Positions 1 through 12,703 are shown, numbered from the stretch's first letter. The stretch is DNA of 64,000 nucleotides from Paramyrothecium sp. XJ0827 (GCA_020881915.1 JAJFPB010000004.1:744001-808000), one strand, 5' to 3'. Notes: generated by a model from the sequence alone, not told the origin. Made by a program: numbers and translations.

Positions 1-474
1 CTGATCCATCTTTGACAAAGTAAGTTGCAATTTGCGCATCGAGTCTGCCCCAAGAGCTATCGAAATGGTCTGCTTGTGCTGCAATATTTCCTTCATCAAC
101 CCCTCTGTCTCTGAGCTGTTAAATGGCCACTTCAGACGCGTTGCTAGTCCCTCCAGTTTACTGGATTTTGAATTGAAAGAGTCTAAGGCTTTCTTGGTCC
201 TCTTGTCAATTCGATCCAACGTCTTCTTGCAGTGGCTCAAGTAATGGTTTCGCAAAGTAGGATCAAAGGCTCCCCCTTCCGCCTCAAGCTCGGAGGCAAG
301 TGCTTGAAGGCTTCGGAGCACTGTCGCGAGATTGTTGATTTCATCTGCGATGGCTTGAATCTCGCCCTTGGCATCTTTAGCAGCTTTCCAGAACTTGAAA
401 ACTGTCCGGAACACGACATCGGCCAGACTGGTAATACCAGCGACGCTGGCCGCCACGCTGAGAGGGTCCGACAT
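1..474 (-). CDS. STAND/NLR-type protein, N-terminal part (cut by window edge)
   Basis: The frame starts at an ATG at 474 and stays open for 158 codons to base 1, so only the N-terminus is present. The protein begins MSDPLSVAASVAG, followed by a helical segment with many Ala, Leu and Asp/Glu residues. This opening is typical of the fungal N-terminal domain of STAND proteins (Helo-like N, Pfam PF17111), which precedes NACHT or NB-ARC ATPase domains and repeats in fungal NLR-like receptors. In that family the N-terminal domain is thought to be the signalling module in programmed cell death or non-self recognition. No ATPase domain is visible because the gene leaves the window. The assignment rests on the opening motif and helical pattern; a stand-alone helical protein remains possible. 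Confidence 0.7.
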   Translation of the reverse strand, partial: MSDPLSVAASVAGITSLADVVFRTVFKFWKAAKDAKGEIQAIADEINNLATVLRSLQALASELEAEGGAFDPTLRNHYLSHCKKTLDRIDKRTKKALDSFNSKSSKLEGLATRLKWPFNSSETEGLMKEILQHKQTISIALGADSMRKLQLTLSKMDQ

Positions 475-843
475 GGCTTCGATCCCAATTCTAGGTGCAG
501 GCCACGCTAAGACGTGCTAAGGCAGAGCAATTGTTGAGAGATGATGTGTTTGGGATATTACGGCATATTACGGCCTTTGGGGAGGGGGCTGAGGTGCCGC
601 GGGGTGCCAAGGAGTTGCAAGGATGGTGCTGTTTTAGGAACATCCGTGGAGCAGTTACTCCGATTGTTGCTCCGGTGCCTCTAGGCAGCGAAGCATCCGG
701 CCGAACGTCATGTGGTGAATATCTCTTTGAATGATCGCAAATAGTCGGCGGATACCTACTTGAGTGAAAAGAAGTGAACTCATTAAAATGGAGTGCGAAT
801 CTCGGCTTGTATTCTTACTGATGGGTGCTCGCCTGTATAATTC
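475..843. other. Intergenic, 369 bp
   Basis: Lies upstream of the minus-strand STAND gene and downstream of the minus-strand transcription-factor-like gene. It must contain the STAND promoter and the other gene's 3' end. I see no further gene. Confidence 0.5.
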
Positions 844-2343
844 TCAGTACACATCCAATTGAATACCCATGGACAGGGGCAGGCAAGACATAGCAGCAAA
901 TGCCGCCTCTCCCGCCTCGTCATGGAGTGTTCCAATCCATATATACTCATTTAGTATACGAATCGCCTCTTCCCAGTTTAAAAGTGGAGAGGTTATACTC
1001 GCCCACAGGGTGCCTATCCATGGCTCTGCCGGCTCAACCACCGATGTCAAGCCCACCATCAAGATCCAAAAGACGATGTCCTGCATGTCTGGTGCGATCA
1101 TTGCAAGGGCCTCGCACGAAGCTCGAAACTCCTTTTGCAGATACGGGCTGGAAGTTTTGCGGCCTGGCATCCGGAGTGTGGTTGATAGAATGGCGAGTGA
1201 GGTCAGGCGGAGGCATTCGTCTACAACATCATCCAGATCGTTATGAAGCTCCAGGAGGCGGGACTGGATTGAGCAGAGAGAGTCATTGAATTCTCGAGCA
1301 CCGAGAGGGTTCGTGCTCGCAGAATGTGTGTTGAGCAACCGAGTGAGTCGCTCGAGATCATGCAAGGCTGTGCGCAGTCGTTCATCTTTGGTTTGATTGA
1401 TCAGGTTCAGGAATCTCATCGTATGTTGATGACAAGATGTGCAAGGAAATACTGCCCCCCAGTCTATTGGGCCAATCTGCCTGCCTGTCAGAGTTCCGGT
1501 AATCATATAGGCCGAGAGTTCCAATCGATTCAGCTTGAAGCAAAAACTCTTGTTGATTTTCCCTTGCAACTGAATGATTCGCTTCAGCCCCGCTAGATGA
1601 AACTCCAGAGCTTGGTAGTCGCCAACAATGCTGGCTACGAGAGAGAGTCCAAGTACAATATGCAAGGTTGCCTCGCCTGTCTGTGCGTCGGGGTCTTTCA
1701 AACTCTTGTTGAGGAGAGCAAGTGTTCGCCTCAAGTGGAACAATGCCGTGCGAGAAAGCGGACGGTGCAAGGCGAAGTCTTCTAGTGCAGCGCCTGTGAA
1801 TAGAAGCGAATGCACCAGCCCTTCGTCGTAAGAGAAGAACGGGCCGCAGTCGCTGTACGATCCCTTAAAATCGACGCAACGATCGATAGGATAAAGGATA
1901 TGCTTAATCAAGGCATCTGAGAGTCGAAATCAGCACTTGTTCGGAATTTTATGTATGTAAAACAGCTACTCACATTTGGCTAAAAGCTCTTCTGAACGAC
2001 CATTGAAAGCTTTATTCGAAGGTATTAGGAGTGCCAGTTCCGAAACGTGACGGCGAGCCAAGAGATGTCGGGCACATGAAGTCAACGCCGCTATTGCTTT
2101 CGTATCCAGGAAATTGTCCGCTCTAGTACCCACACCATCCTTCTTAGGGTCTACCTCACCCTGTCTGGCCTCCTGCTCGAGAGATAGTGACAGTTTCTTT
2201 TGTTGCTTGAGTGCTTGAAGCGATCTGCGGGATTCAGGGCGCTTATTTCGACCTTTCATGCAATGGCTTCGGACGACGAGCTTGTCGCCTAACTTCTGAG
2301 GCTTCCCGCCGGAGTTTACGGACACAAATTGGAACTGCACCAT
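844..2343 (-). CDS. 'Tachykinin family' fungal transcription-factor-like protein
   Basis: Two exons: 2343-1974 and 1916-844, with a 57 bp intron opening GTGAGT and closing CAG; phase is kept and the product is 480 aa. It starts MVQFQFVSVN, then has a basic stretch with VVRSHCMKGRNKR. This is the hallmark N-terminus of proteins named 'tachykinin family' in fungal genomes, which have no link to animal tachykinins. The remaining ~350 residues are helical and resemble the C-terminal fungal-specific transcription factor domain (PF11951 type). No Zn2Cys6 or other DNA-binding motif is visible. An open frame continues upstream to about 2436 but has no ATG, so 2343 is the best start. The biochemical role is unknown; a nuclear regulatory role is inferred from family resemblance only. 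Confidence 0.75.
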
Positions 2344-3295
2344 AGCTGCCGTCTTTGCGAGTTCGTCAGCAACTTGGGAGCAAGGAGGAGCGGATGCCTG
2401 GCGTCGCGTTATCAGGTTGCGGAACAATGCTCGCACTTCAGTTGGGTCCGATCAGTGATGAGGAAGAACAATTTTCGGAAAGAAATTTGCGGAAAGGTTC
2501 ATCTTCCGGTGTATTGACGGCTGGGATCATGCGTCACATGGATTCATGCAGGAGTAGGATGTGGAGTTGAGGGAAACACGGATCCCGGACATTTCAACCA
2601 CAGGGATTTCCTATTTCGGAATCACCTCCCTTGTCTCTGCGCGTCTGCTGCCTACCCGGGAACAGCTGGTTGGATTAATGGTCCATCGCCACCGCTTTGA
2701 AGCGCAGCTTGGCAAATAACAGGTAGCAAGAATCATGGAACGCGAGCGCAAGAGCCACTAGCATAGAGGAACTGTAAAGTTCTCCTGTATCTCATGATCA
2801 CGAGCTGCTCAATCACCTGGGAAATAAGTCGATGGTCAGGCGTGGCGAACCGCCCGGGATATTTTTGCGAGATCCGGATCCAGACTCCTTGATGGTATTG
2901 AGCTCACGATGTTAAAATATCAGCCCCTGTACTCCTGTTAACTTCTAACATCTCTTGAAAAGATAAGTTGATGTCATATGGTAAGTCGTCAGCACATGAA
3001 TTCTTTCTTTGACCTATGAAGTCTCCCACCCCTGGCCACCAAAGAAGTCACGTCACCACGCTAGCAGATCCCTGAAAACAAAACCACATTCATGTCTCGA
3101 TTTGTTCAACTCAGTATAGAGTGGGTGTCTGAAAGATTATCCCACGCTCAGTACAGAGATTCTAAAGCAATATAAAAGAGACTTGTTCATCTCGAATATG
3201 ATGATTACGAGCGCACACTTCAAGACCAACTTCAGCGAAAAACAAGTCTCAAATTCCCCTGATAAAACACAGCCCCTATTCTCTTGGAGGTCTAC
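2344..3295. promoter_or_regulatory. Divergent intergenic region with TATA-like element at 3171
   Basis: The spacer of about 950 bp separates the divergently transcribed transcription-factor-like gene (-) and SDR gene (+). A TATAAAAG element at 3171-3178 sits about 125 bp before the SDR start codon and fits a core promoter. No coding potential was seen. Confidence 0.45.
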
Positions 3296-4401
3296 ATGGC
3301 TTCCATGGCACTGAGTCCAAAGAACATATCAGACACTGGTATTCTCGTTAAGACGCAACTGTTGACCAAGTGCAAACCACCCCCTAACTCCATTTCCTTC
3401 CCTGGCCAAACTGCCGTCGTGACTGGAAGCAATGTCGGGATAGGACTGGAGAGCTGCCGACAAATGTTGGAACGGGGCTTGTCCAACCTCATCATGGGTG
3501 TGCGCAATGCAGCTAAGGGCGATGCTGCCGCCTCGTCGCTTCGAGCTTCCTATCCTGATGCCAAGATCGAAGTGTGGCTGCTCGATATGACATCCTATGA
3601 CTCGATACAGACCTTCTCGAAGAAATGTGCTGGGTTGCAGCGGCTGGACATTTGCATCCTGAACGCAGGCGTCTTGAACACTGAATTCAGACTTTGCGCA
3701 ACTGGGCACGAGGAGATGTTCCAAGTAAACTACTTATCCACGACCCTTCTCGCCATTCTGCTCCTACCAACCCTTAGAGGTCAGAGGCCCGTTGGGGCTC
3801 CGGCTCGCTTGACCATTGTGTCCTCTAACGCAGGCTTGACGAACGAGTTTATAAATCGAGATGCGGTACCGATAATTCCGTCGTTCGACGACCCGAAGAA
3901 CTGGGGTCCGCTCATGGAGCGCTATGCAACCACAAAGATGCTGCAGCTGATGCTGACACACAAGTTGAGCAGCGTTGTTCAGGCGGAAGAAGTTGTCATC
4001 AATACGGTCGACCCGGGACTCGTAAACGGCTCAGGGTTGCACCGTGACTTTTCTGGAGCAGCAAGTGCGATCTTTAGCATCGTGAAGTCCTTAACCGCTC
4101 GGTCGTTGGAGGCGGGTGCTTGGACTTACCTCAACGCCGTCGCCGTCCAGGGGAAAGAGAGCCATGGCGGCTTCATTGTCAATTTTCAAGTGCATCCGTA
4201 AGTGCTGCCCCCGCCCACTTGGGTAAATGGCTAGAATTTGCGGAAGACATTTTGACCAGTGTGTGGTGCTAACCATGTGCTTCTAGTTTTCATAGACTAA
4301 TGTATACAACAGAAGGGAGGCTTGCAATGGAGCGGCTCTGGGAGGAGACACTTCACGAACTCGCTTTTGTAAACGTAGACAACCTCTTACGCTCCGTGTA
4401 G
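3296..4401 (+). CDS. Short-chain dehydrogenase/reductase (SDR)
   Basis: Two exons, 3296-4197 and 4287-4401, separated by an 89 bp GTAAGT..TAG intron; the product is 338 aa. The Rossmann nucleotide-binding motif TGSNVGIG is at about residues 43-50, the NAG motif follows in CILNAG, and the catalytic YATTK (Tyr ~210, Lys ~214) is intact, so an active NAD(P)(H)-dependent oxidoreductase is expected. The layout resembles retinol-dehydrogenase-like SDRs common in fungal secondary metabolism and detoxification; the substrate cannot be read from sequence. The start chosen is the first ATG of the frame (MASMALSPK). The second exon encodes a short C-terminal tail containing the WEETLHELAF helix. The neighbours do not obviously form a pathway with it. 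Confidence 0.88.
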
Positions 4402-7400
4402 TTTCAACTGGGGGGTTGCGCAGGCGTGGAAAATGGATACGAGGCCAAGGCCGGGTGGGAAGCTCCTACGCTTGGATGATATTGGCTGCTTTTCTACTCT
4501 GTGGGGGCCGGGACCCTGTCATTGCGGCCAGCCTTATTCCTCTCACCACCAGAATCAGGAAGTCTGGGTACTTTTGCAGGGCGCAGCAGGCAACGCGTAG
4601 ACGTAGCTATGACCTCTCGAAAACTAGTCAATCAGTGTGAAAGTTCACCGATGGCTGCGCTGTTCAACACGTTGACGTGTACTGTTTCATCGCAGCGTAC
4701 GAATCAGCGAGTCGTCATCAATAAGTGAACCCATGTTGCAGGATTGCGGCCCTGCTTCTATATTGTCTGCTTGCAACCTTGCCATGTTTGACGAGGTAGA
4801 AATCTCTATGTAAAATTGTCATACAATAGCCTATCCTGCCTCAAGGCAAGTCACGAGGGTGTCAAACTTGTAAGCAAGTGAATGCGGAGTTTGTCCACTG
4901 CCAAGAAATGACTTGCAGAGTGAGCCTCACTCAGCCACGCACCTCACGTTGACAGCGCGAATTGGCGAGAGAGACGTGTCTGTTGCGAGCCAATCAAACC
5001 AGAACATGGGCCTTATGGTCGGAAGTCTGATTCGCCAAGGAACGAGGTCTTCTTGCTGCCCAGTATTCGAGCTTCGACCGAAGCGAACACTGATAGCCTA
5101 TCCTGCAGGGTTTGTTGCCCTTACAGACTCTTGCTTACCTCCATTCTCGGGAGCACCCCGTTGCTTGTCCAGCCAGCAAGTGCCGGGGCCAGTGATGGCA
5201 GATCCAAATTTGAAGGCTTGGCTAGAAGCCAGAGACACAGCGGTCTACGGTACGAAGCTACGGTATAGCATAGCCGCATTCTCATTACTTGGTTGGAATG
5301 CCCAGTCCAGATAAAGTTGCACTAGTGCTTTCGGTAGGGCGGCTAAGGGGCTTCGATGGTCCAGAGAGAAACGCATCCTGACAGGGCCATTAACACGAGG
5401 TGTCCGGCGCAGCCTAGTAATGCGTTTGAGCTATTGCTACTCTATCAGGTCTAGCTTCAAACGGAGAATGCCATGCCAGACCAGGCCAGGCCAGGCTTCG
5501 TCCCTAGGGCGTGGGATGGAACGTGGCCGGCCCCCGAGAGGGGACGGAATCTGACCAGACCAGGGGCTGTCCAGAGGATCAAAGTCGCCGTAACCTCCTT
5601 ATCTGCTCGCTTGCACTGATTGCCTGTTGTCAACGTAGCATTACTGCTGTGCCATCCGCATGCTTCCCACGGGCGGCTTGTGCCGCAGCCTGTGCGACGA
5701 GGGCGTTTCTGACTGGCGTTCCGGCGCCGCGGTCAGCGAGGCCATGGCAGCAGGGTGGAGCATGTGTGATGAAACGGCACAAGCGGCACAAACAAGCTTT
5801 TGATTTGATTGCATAAGATCTCGGGCTCCTGGTAACATTTGGCCCAATTACGTGAAATGACGGCACACGCTTCATGGACAATGCTGGATCGTCGACCACG
5901 ACATGGACCAGCATGGAAGGCCATTGTAAAACATCGGACGCACCGAGAGGGGCTGCCCAAGCTCGTTCCGGCGAAGCGTGTCTTTCACGGTTACGAGATC
6001 GCTGGGCGGGTTGAAGCTGAAAAAAAAGACGCGGCGGCCGAGAGAACCGAACGACAAGGTGTTGTGTGCTGTGGCTTGCACGCATCGGAATGACGGTGCC
6101 GGGCAGCATGGACAAAAGCGGCCCGCAACAGAACGAACTGAGGTACTAGGTAGTAGAAAAAGGGATTAGGGCGCGGAGGAAATGCCCTCAAAGGGCGCGT
6201 GTCAGGTTGACATGTTTGTGACACGGTCGATGGGAATACGATGTTTTCATTTCCACGCATCAACGACTGCAGGAAAAGCGCCGAGGGAGGGTCTTGGTTA
6301 GCAGGCGGGTTGAAATTTGAGAGCAATATACAGAGTGGCTCATCAGAAAGAAGGGGAATGGGAATGGGACAAAGCCAAGCACTCGAGTTGGCATTTCAGG
6401 AACCGTAGGGCTGGCTCCCGGCGGCACAGCACAATCGCCATCTCGCCTTGTCGTGGCCAACGTCTGCTCGCCAAGCTCGCGGCAAATGGCCCCCAGGAAA
6501 AGGAGCAGGGCCCAGCCGCCGCCGGGGGAGAGGGAGAGAAAAACGTGTCGAAAAGCCTAACGCGAACCAACTGCTTTGCGCAGCGACCAACCGCCCGCAA
6601 AAGGATCCTCTCCCGTGGAACGTGCTTCAGGTCCAAGGAGGGGCCATGGGGACTGACGATCACCAGGTAGTCGGACGAACATCTAAATATACGCGAGGGC
6701 CAATGATCATGCCACCGGTCGGTTGCTGCGCTTGTCTGCATTGAGGCACGTACCAAGTAAATCTGCAACGAGAACGAGGCGCAAGTCAACTCTGGGGGCC
6801 AGCAAAGGCCGGCCAGAAGCTACGCCGTTAATAACTGCATCGCCCCCGTTGCAATGAGCGAAAAGGAAAAAAAGGCAAAAAGATTAAATAAAATAATGGG
6901 AAACTCATCCAGGGACTATGGCGACTCCCCCCTTTCCCAGCGCGGGTCACACGCCTCCCCCCCTCAGGCCCCCCTGAAGGAATCGTGTCCAGATCATTGG
7001 CCCAATCTGAGATTATCATGTTGCCATCGCCAATCACACCGCTGCTATTGCTCCACGCCCAGCAGGTCAAGCTTTTTTCCATTCTACCCACTACCCATAA
7101 TTAGCAGGGCACTCACTGCTCTTTGTCGGATTTCGCCATGCATCGATCATCCTCCTCTGGCTCTGGCGGGCAGGGTTGTGATGAAATGAGACATTGGCGG
7201 CCCCCACCCAACTCGAGAGGCCTGATGGTCTTGTGAAGGAAACCGATCGCCGAGGGAAAGAAAAAGAAAAGAAAAATATCCAAGGCAAGATGACGGTTAG
7301 CTCGTGCTTCTATCGATAGTGTGCGGTCCATTACGACATGTACAGAGACCTCGGAGCTTGTTGACCCACAGGCGAACAACAAGAAGTCGACGGATTCATG

Positions 7401-7805
7401 ATGAGTTTAAAAAAACTCAACTCGGCTGGCGGGTATGGAGTTGCCGCCAAGGAACCAATCAGCGCTAGTCCAGCGTATGACCAGCCGGTCCTCTGCTCCC
7501 TTGGTCGCCAAGATACGAGTTGCGTGGCGTTCTAGAACGTAGGGCAAAAGACAAGGCCAGGCAAGGCGAGGCAAGGCAAAAGGCGAGCATGAATTGCGAG
7601 AGTGGTCCCCCCCGGTTCTCCTGACTTTCCGAGCTGCGTTTTCCTGCTGGCCGGGCCACACCTTTTCCTCTTCTTGGGAAGAACCCTTGAACGGAAAAAG
7701 AATGCAGGGAATCTCACGGTCGCATTTTCTGGTCGGATTCCTTGTTGCTGTCTGTCGCTTCCCATTTTCTCCACCCCCTCCCCTCCCCTCCCCATTATCG
7801 GGTTC

Positions 7806-7848
7806 TGCTGTGCTGTGCTGTGCTGTGCTGTGCGGTGCTGTGCTGTGC
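7806..7848. repeat. Pentanucleotide microsatellite (TGCTG/CTGTG)n
   Basis: About eight tandem units of a 5-base repeat (TGCTG in one register), with one variant unit (TGCGG). It lies in the non-coding region about 580 bp before the glycosyltransferase start. Confidence 0.9.
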
Positions 7849-7873
7849 CTCGTTTCTCCTTTCCCCCTCCTGT

Positions 7874-7894
7874 ACTAGCAACTAGCAACTAGCA
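7874..7894. repeat. Three tandem copies of ACTAGCA
   Basis: Three perfect 7-base units just downstream of the pentanucleotide microsatellite; non-coding. Confidence 0.9.
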
Positions 7895-7962
7895 ACTGAC
7901 GACAGAGGCCGCACCCTTTGGCATGGTACGACGCTAGCGGGGCGCAGGCCTTGGTCCGGACG

Positions 7963-7989
7963 AGTTGGAGTTGGAGTTGGAGTTGGAGT
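7963..7989. repeat. Four tandem copies of AGTTGG
   Basis: Perfect hexanucleotide tandem repeat in the same upstream region as two other short tandem arrays. Confidence 0.9.
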
Positions 7990-8427
7990 CGTCATGATTC
8001 ACACTGTACCTTACTGTAGGCAGGTAGACTCGTCTGGTCTAGTCCTATCTGTACTGCTAGTTCATTAATAGTAGGAGACAACGAGAGGGAAATGGAGAGA
8101 GCCAGTGGGCAGCACCAGGGGGGGGTGCGCTGCCAGCCGTGTAGGTAAAAGGGGGGGCCTGTGCGGCGTATGCGGTAGCTTGTCTCACTTCAACGTGCCA
8201 CACACCCGAAAGTGTTATATGGAGAGCTGGCAGCCCTTTTTCCCATGCATCCTCTTCCTAGTCGATTTATCTGTCTGCATGCTCTTCTCGTGTTGAAGCC
8301 CTCGTCAACCGTCTCCTCGACACGACCGCGACCTGTGTCGAAGGCTCGTCTGTCCACCCACCCATTCTCTCTCTCCCTCTCTCTCTCTCTTCCTCTTCGC
8401 CCTCCTCTCGCTCCGACAGCCACAACC

Positions 8428-9901
8428 ATGTTCCTCACCTCGTCACAACATCGCTTCGGCAACTTGGCGCGGTTACTCCTCGCCGCGTTTGTCCTGATTT
8501 CCTGCGGCTTGCTATTTTACACCTCCCACCTCTTCTCTAATTTCCCCAAGCATCTAAATACGCCTTACCAGTGAGTTGTCCTCCATTCCTCCCCACTATC
8601 CACAATTTCGTACCACCGGATCCCCCGAAACTCCGGTATGCGTTTGTCGCAATGTCGCACAGCGAATCGAGACCGTTTCTCCGTGGAGCCCCAACAATGG
8701 GGTGATATCGAGGGGAGAAGAAGAAGAAGAAGGGAAAGAAACAAAAGAGCTTGGAATAGAAGGCAATGAACAACGGCGCAACACGGAGAACACGGCACCC
8801 TAGACACAAGCGACTCGACATTTTCTTGCGCGAGGTTCAATTGCTGAGACGTGCATCTTCTAGGGCCTGGTCAGTCTGGACGTCGACATGGAACGAGGAC
8901 GTGGGGAAGCTCATCCCCAAGATCTGGCAACCCTTTATCCACAACGTCAGCGATCCCCATTTCGTTACCGATGAGGGCAAAGAATACAACATCCCCAAGG
9001 GCAACCACCGCTGGGACATCTTCGGCGACCGGAAGAAGGTCCTCATCATCGACATTGACTCCCGGCTGGACCTGAGTCGCGGCGCCATCCTCAGCAACAA
9101 GCCGCTGGCCCTTGGCACCATCAAGGGTCGCACCGCCGGGCTCCTGAATCACTTCCTCTACGGTACGTCCCGGCTCTCGCGTCTCAGGTGCCCACGATCT
9201 CCCCTTACTAACCTGTCGCAGCCATGATTCACGGCTACGATTACCGATTGGTGCGCCCGCCCAACTACGACGACCGCCACGGCACCTGGGTCAAGGTGCC
9301 CGTCATCCGCGAGGCCCTCAAGACACACGACATCGTCGTCTTCCTCGACGCCGACGCCGACTTCCAGCAGATGCACCTCCCCCTCGAGTGGCTCCTGAGC
9401 CTGTGGAACGTCACCCCCGAGACGCTGCTGGCCATGCCCGAGGACCCCAACTCGCCCGTCAACCGCGACGACAAGGGCTGGGTCCTGTGGAACACGGGCT
9501 TCGTCGTCGCCCAGCAGAGCGAGCGCACCCAGGAGCTCTTCAACAAGTGGGAGGACTGCCCGACCGGCCGCCACCACCCCAAGTGCACCCACTGGGCGTA
9601 CAGCTGGGCCCACGAGCAGGCCGCCTTTGGCGCCTTCATCCGCTACGAGTACAACACCACCGACGACCTGCGCGTCATCCCCTGCATGGACGGCAACGGC
9701 GGTCCCCGCGGCGGCCCCAACTGCCAGGGCATCTTTGTTCGCCACCACTGGTTCGATAAGCACGCTCCAGTGGAAGACCTCTATTCAATGCTCTCCGACC
9801 AGCTCGTCCAGCGCCTGCACCGCCACTTCCACGACCACAAGGACAAGTTCTTCCTCGACGTGAGCCACTTGTCCCACCCGTTAGACAACCTAGAGATATG
9901 A
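8428..9901 (+). CDS. Type II membrane glycosyltransferase, GT34-like
   Basis: Three exons: 8428-8570, 8864-9162 and 9222-9901. Introns of 293 and 59 bp keep phase, giving 373 aa. A signal anchor of about 20 hydrophobic residues (LLLAAFVLISCGLLFYT) lies near the N-terminus, so the enzyme is expected to be a Golgi type II membrane protein. The catalytic region carries LDADAD near residue 190, matching the acidic DxD metal/nucleotide-sugar motif, followed by WNTGFVVAQQS and an HEQAAF motif. This pattern fits the galactosyl/mannosyl transferase GMA12/MNN10 (GT34) type or the related nucleotide-diphospho-sugar transferase superfamily. Donor sugar and acceptor are not determinable. Codon use in exons 2-3 is strongly C/G-ending, unlike the flanks. 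The first intron is long for this genome. Confidence 0.8.
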
Positions 9902-12703
9902 CACGACCTTTCAACGTTTCAAATCACCTCTGTTTCGAAAAGTATTTTATAATGAGCGTTTCTTTTTGCGACGGACATTCTTAACCTTCATGTTCTGGCA
10001 ACCCCTTTTTTTTCTTCCCTTCATTGTCTCCCTCTACCTTTTTTATCTTATTTTATACTTTTTTTTATCATACATCTCCTACGGCTGAACTTATGAGTCC
10101 ACCTTTCTTGTTTACGAAGGGAGTTTTACCTGTACTTAGACGCACACCACATTTTGGCGGGATGGGATTGGATCACATCTTTTATCACAGAAGCGAACTG
10201 GGGAACGGTTGGCATGGAGTTATTTTGAGCTGCGACGCGGGAGACTCTTCTCCTCCGATATGCATGGGGCCGGGGCAGGGGCTGGGTGACGGCAAAACAC
10301 TTGCCTGAACTGAAATACAATATTCCAAGATATCCAAATGTACAAGAAGCAAAGTCCAAATTTAGAAGCACGCTTTTCGGCTTGCCATCACTCATCAGGC
10401 TCCCCTTTTCCCTGCAGACTCTTGACCAGTGAAACTGTCGATTTCGTCTTACACCCGCCCGTGTCAGTAACGCACGGATGGAAAGGGATTCCCTGTTGAC
10501 ATTGGCATCTGCGTGGGATTCCTTCCCGTCCTTCTCGGAATAGCTATGGCACCGGGTCCCCTTTTCCCAACACGGACATAACTTTCATGTCATTGTGCGA
10601 TCGGACATGCCTCTCACGAGCGCCCTGAGACTTGCGGACGGTGCCATCCCGAGTCGGCATTGCATTCTCGCCCTGTTACGGACTTGCTGGCTGGGAAGAG
10701 ATTGCAAGATACGAGCGTTCTTTGGCCCCACCGCGCATATAGAATCATTGAAGCAGGAGAGCGCTGCTGCTCCGGGAGTCTGATGGTCCAAGCAACATTG
10801 ATATGCCTGACAAGCTTTTCATTGGGTTGCACACGCCCGTCCTTGTGAAACGTGCGCGTCATGGCCCAGGTTGTGGACGCTACCGCCATACGCACACAGC
10901 CCCATTGGCTGCGCGGGCCGCCAAGCCTGATACTCCCGACCTACTGGGACGCTGTCGATTGGCGGGTTTCAAGCGCGGCGACACAAACCCGTTTGGCCAG
11001 GAGTGTTGGTAGCTATTCAACGGCAAAGGCCTTTTTCATGTCTTACTACGTAGTATACTAGAGAGAGCTGCTGGCTTGGGGATAGAAGCGTCACCCGTGC
11101 TCGATTCATCTTTGTAAGTCAAGGGACACTTGCACGTACAATTCTTACCAACTAGTGCTGGCGTTTATGAAGCCCATGCCAATCTCCATAAAGTAGTGCA
11201 TCGATCAATAGCACAGGACTAACACAATTCCGTTCTTCTTTGCGGACGCTGACAACAGCGGGCATTACAATATCCTTAGGCAAGTCAGGTCAGGCCCAAA
11301 TGTTCGGAGAGTCTAACAAGGCCGGCGAACCAAGCGTGATATCTGAGACTTGTCAGTAACTGTTCTGGGGAAGCTGTGGGTATTTGACCTCTTTAGCCGT
11401 TGCCGTCAGAACGTGGCCTCGCCGGTGAAACAAACCGGCGTACGCTATTCACTTGTGTGTTTTTGGGCAGCATGGAAGGTCCAACTCAATAAACTTATTT
11501 CAGGTAAACAACTCTATTCTAAAAGCCCAATCAGTGGGAGAGCAGACACAGGTCAGAGAGCTCGGCTGACATGCTGCGGCTGGATGGAAATCATGTCCTG
11601 CTAAGTCCATCCACGGCCTTGTTGCTGGCTGCAAGACTGTCTTTGAGCTTGTGGTGTATTTCGCCTCGTGACGAACCTTCAAGGCTATGGGTGGGTGAGA
11701 TATGCAATGTTGAGGTTTCAAATAGTTGGACCAAGGTTTAAAGCATTATACATCGTTGAATGAGGTACTGAATCCGAGTGAAAAAAGTTGTTCTACACGT
11801 GGTCGCCACGAAACTGTACTGTTCCTCTGTTTCCCATGTTGAGAATTTTTGGTGGAATTTCTCAAAAAGGCTCCCTGAGCCCACTGCAATATGCCCTGCA
11901 TTGTTCAAACTTCACAGCGCCAACGTTACGATTGGTTGTTGGGAGTAGGAGCAAATGTTGCAGCACAACACAACATGATTCTATGGATCAGCTCGTCGAA
12001 AAGGTCTGGGGAAAGACATCGAATAGCAATTGTACCAAATTGCCTGCTTTATTGGGCACGTTCCAAGCAGTCTTCAAGTCTTCTGAACTACTACTTGTCT
12101 ACGAAATGGCGTAAGCCACCTAAGGAGCGATGGAGATACCCTAGAGCACGCATGCCACCACTACATGGGCAACTGCTGCCACCTGGCCACGACCCTAGCG
12201 GCCCAGGTACCGAAACCTGATGATGCAAGACTGGGTCCCTTGGCCCATCCATGGCGGGGTTTCCAAGGGGCGTTCCAGCGGACAAATGCCCTACCAACCC
12301 GCTCAAGTCCGCCGTGCTCAACGCAAATTGGGCCAGGCACTCAACGGGGGTACGTATCCTCGCACGCCGCTTTCGCCTCCCCCCAAAGAAAAAAAAGTGG
12401 CAGCAGTGCGGACTGGCCACATCGCGAGTCCTCCGAGCCGAACTTCATCCCCGAGCATTGCGGCCTCGACGACCTCTCCTTACGGACCCCCCTTCTTCCG
12501 GTCCGCCCACCCGCATTTCTTTTCTTCCACTTCACTCTGCGGCGCTCTCACCTGCATGAGTCCATCGTGGTAGAGAAGCACAACGTTCCTTGCGCCCGCG
12601 CTTCCCGGCCTCCCGCCCACCTTCTCCCCTGACGTCAAACCAAAAGAGGTGCCCGCCCGCATCGCATCGCACCGCTTCGCATCGCATTGATCGCGTCGCA
12701 GCC
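9902..12703. other. Intergenic, 2.8 kb
   Basis: Between the glycosyltransferase 3' end and the P5A ATPase start. T-rich sequence at 9950-10080 is consistent with a 3' untranslated region. The last ~200 bp before 12704 is C-rich and is probably the ATPase promoter and leader. Short open frames in between show no domain or splice support. Confidence 0.5.

Larger units (their letters stand above)
4402..8427. other. Long gene-poor region upstream of the glycosyltransferase
   Basis: About 4 kb with many short overlapping open frames on both strands but none with a recognisable domain, signal peptide or consistent splice pattern. From about 7.5 kb on it becomes low-complexity (listed separately). 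The last ~100 bases before 8428 are very pyrimidine-rich (CT repeats), as in many highly expressed fungal promoters or leaders. A non-coding RNA or a rapidly evolving small gene could be hidden here. Confidence 0.5.

Noticed and set aside
4913..6790. Several 100-160 codon frames on both strands
   Set aside because: They overlap each other on both strands, lack domains, signal peptides and splice support, and have ordinary base composition.
9158..9763. 201-codon minus-strand frame opposite the glycosyltransferase
   Set aside because: Codon-bias shadow over the catalytic exon; Val/Gly/Ala-rich and without motif.
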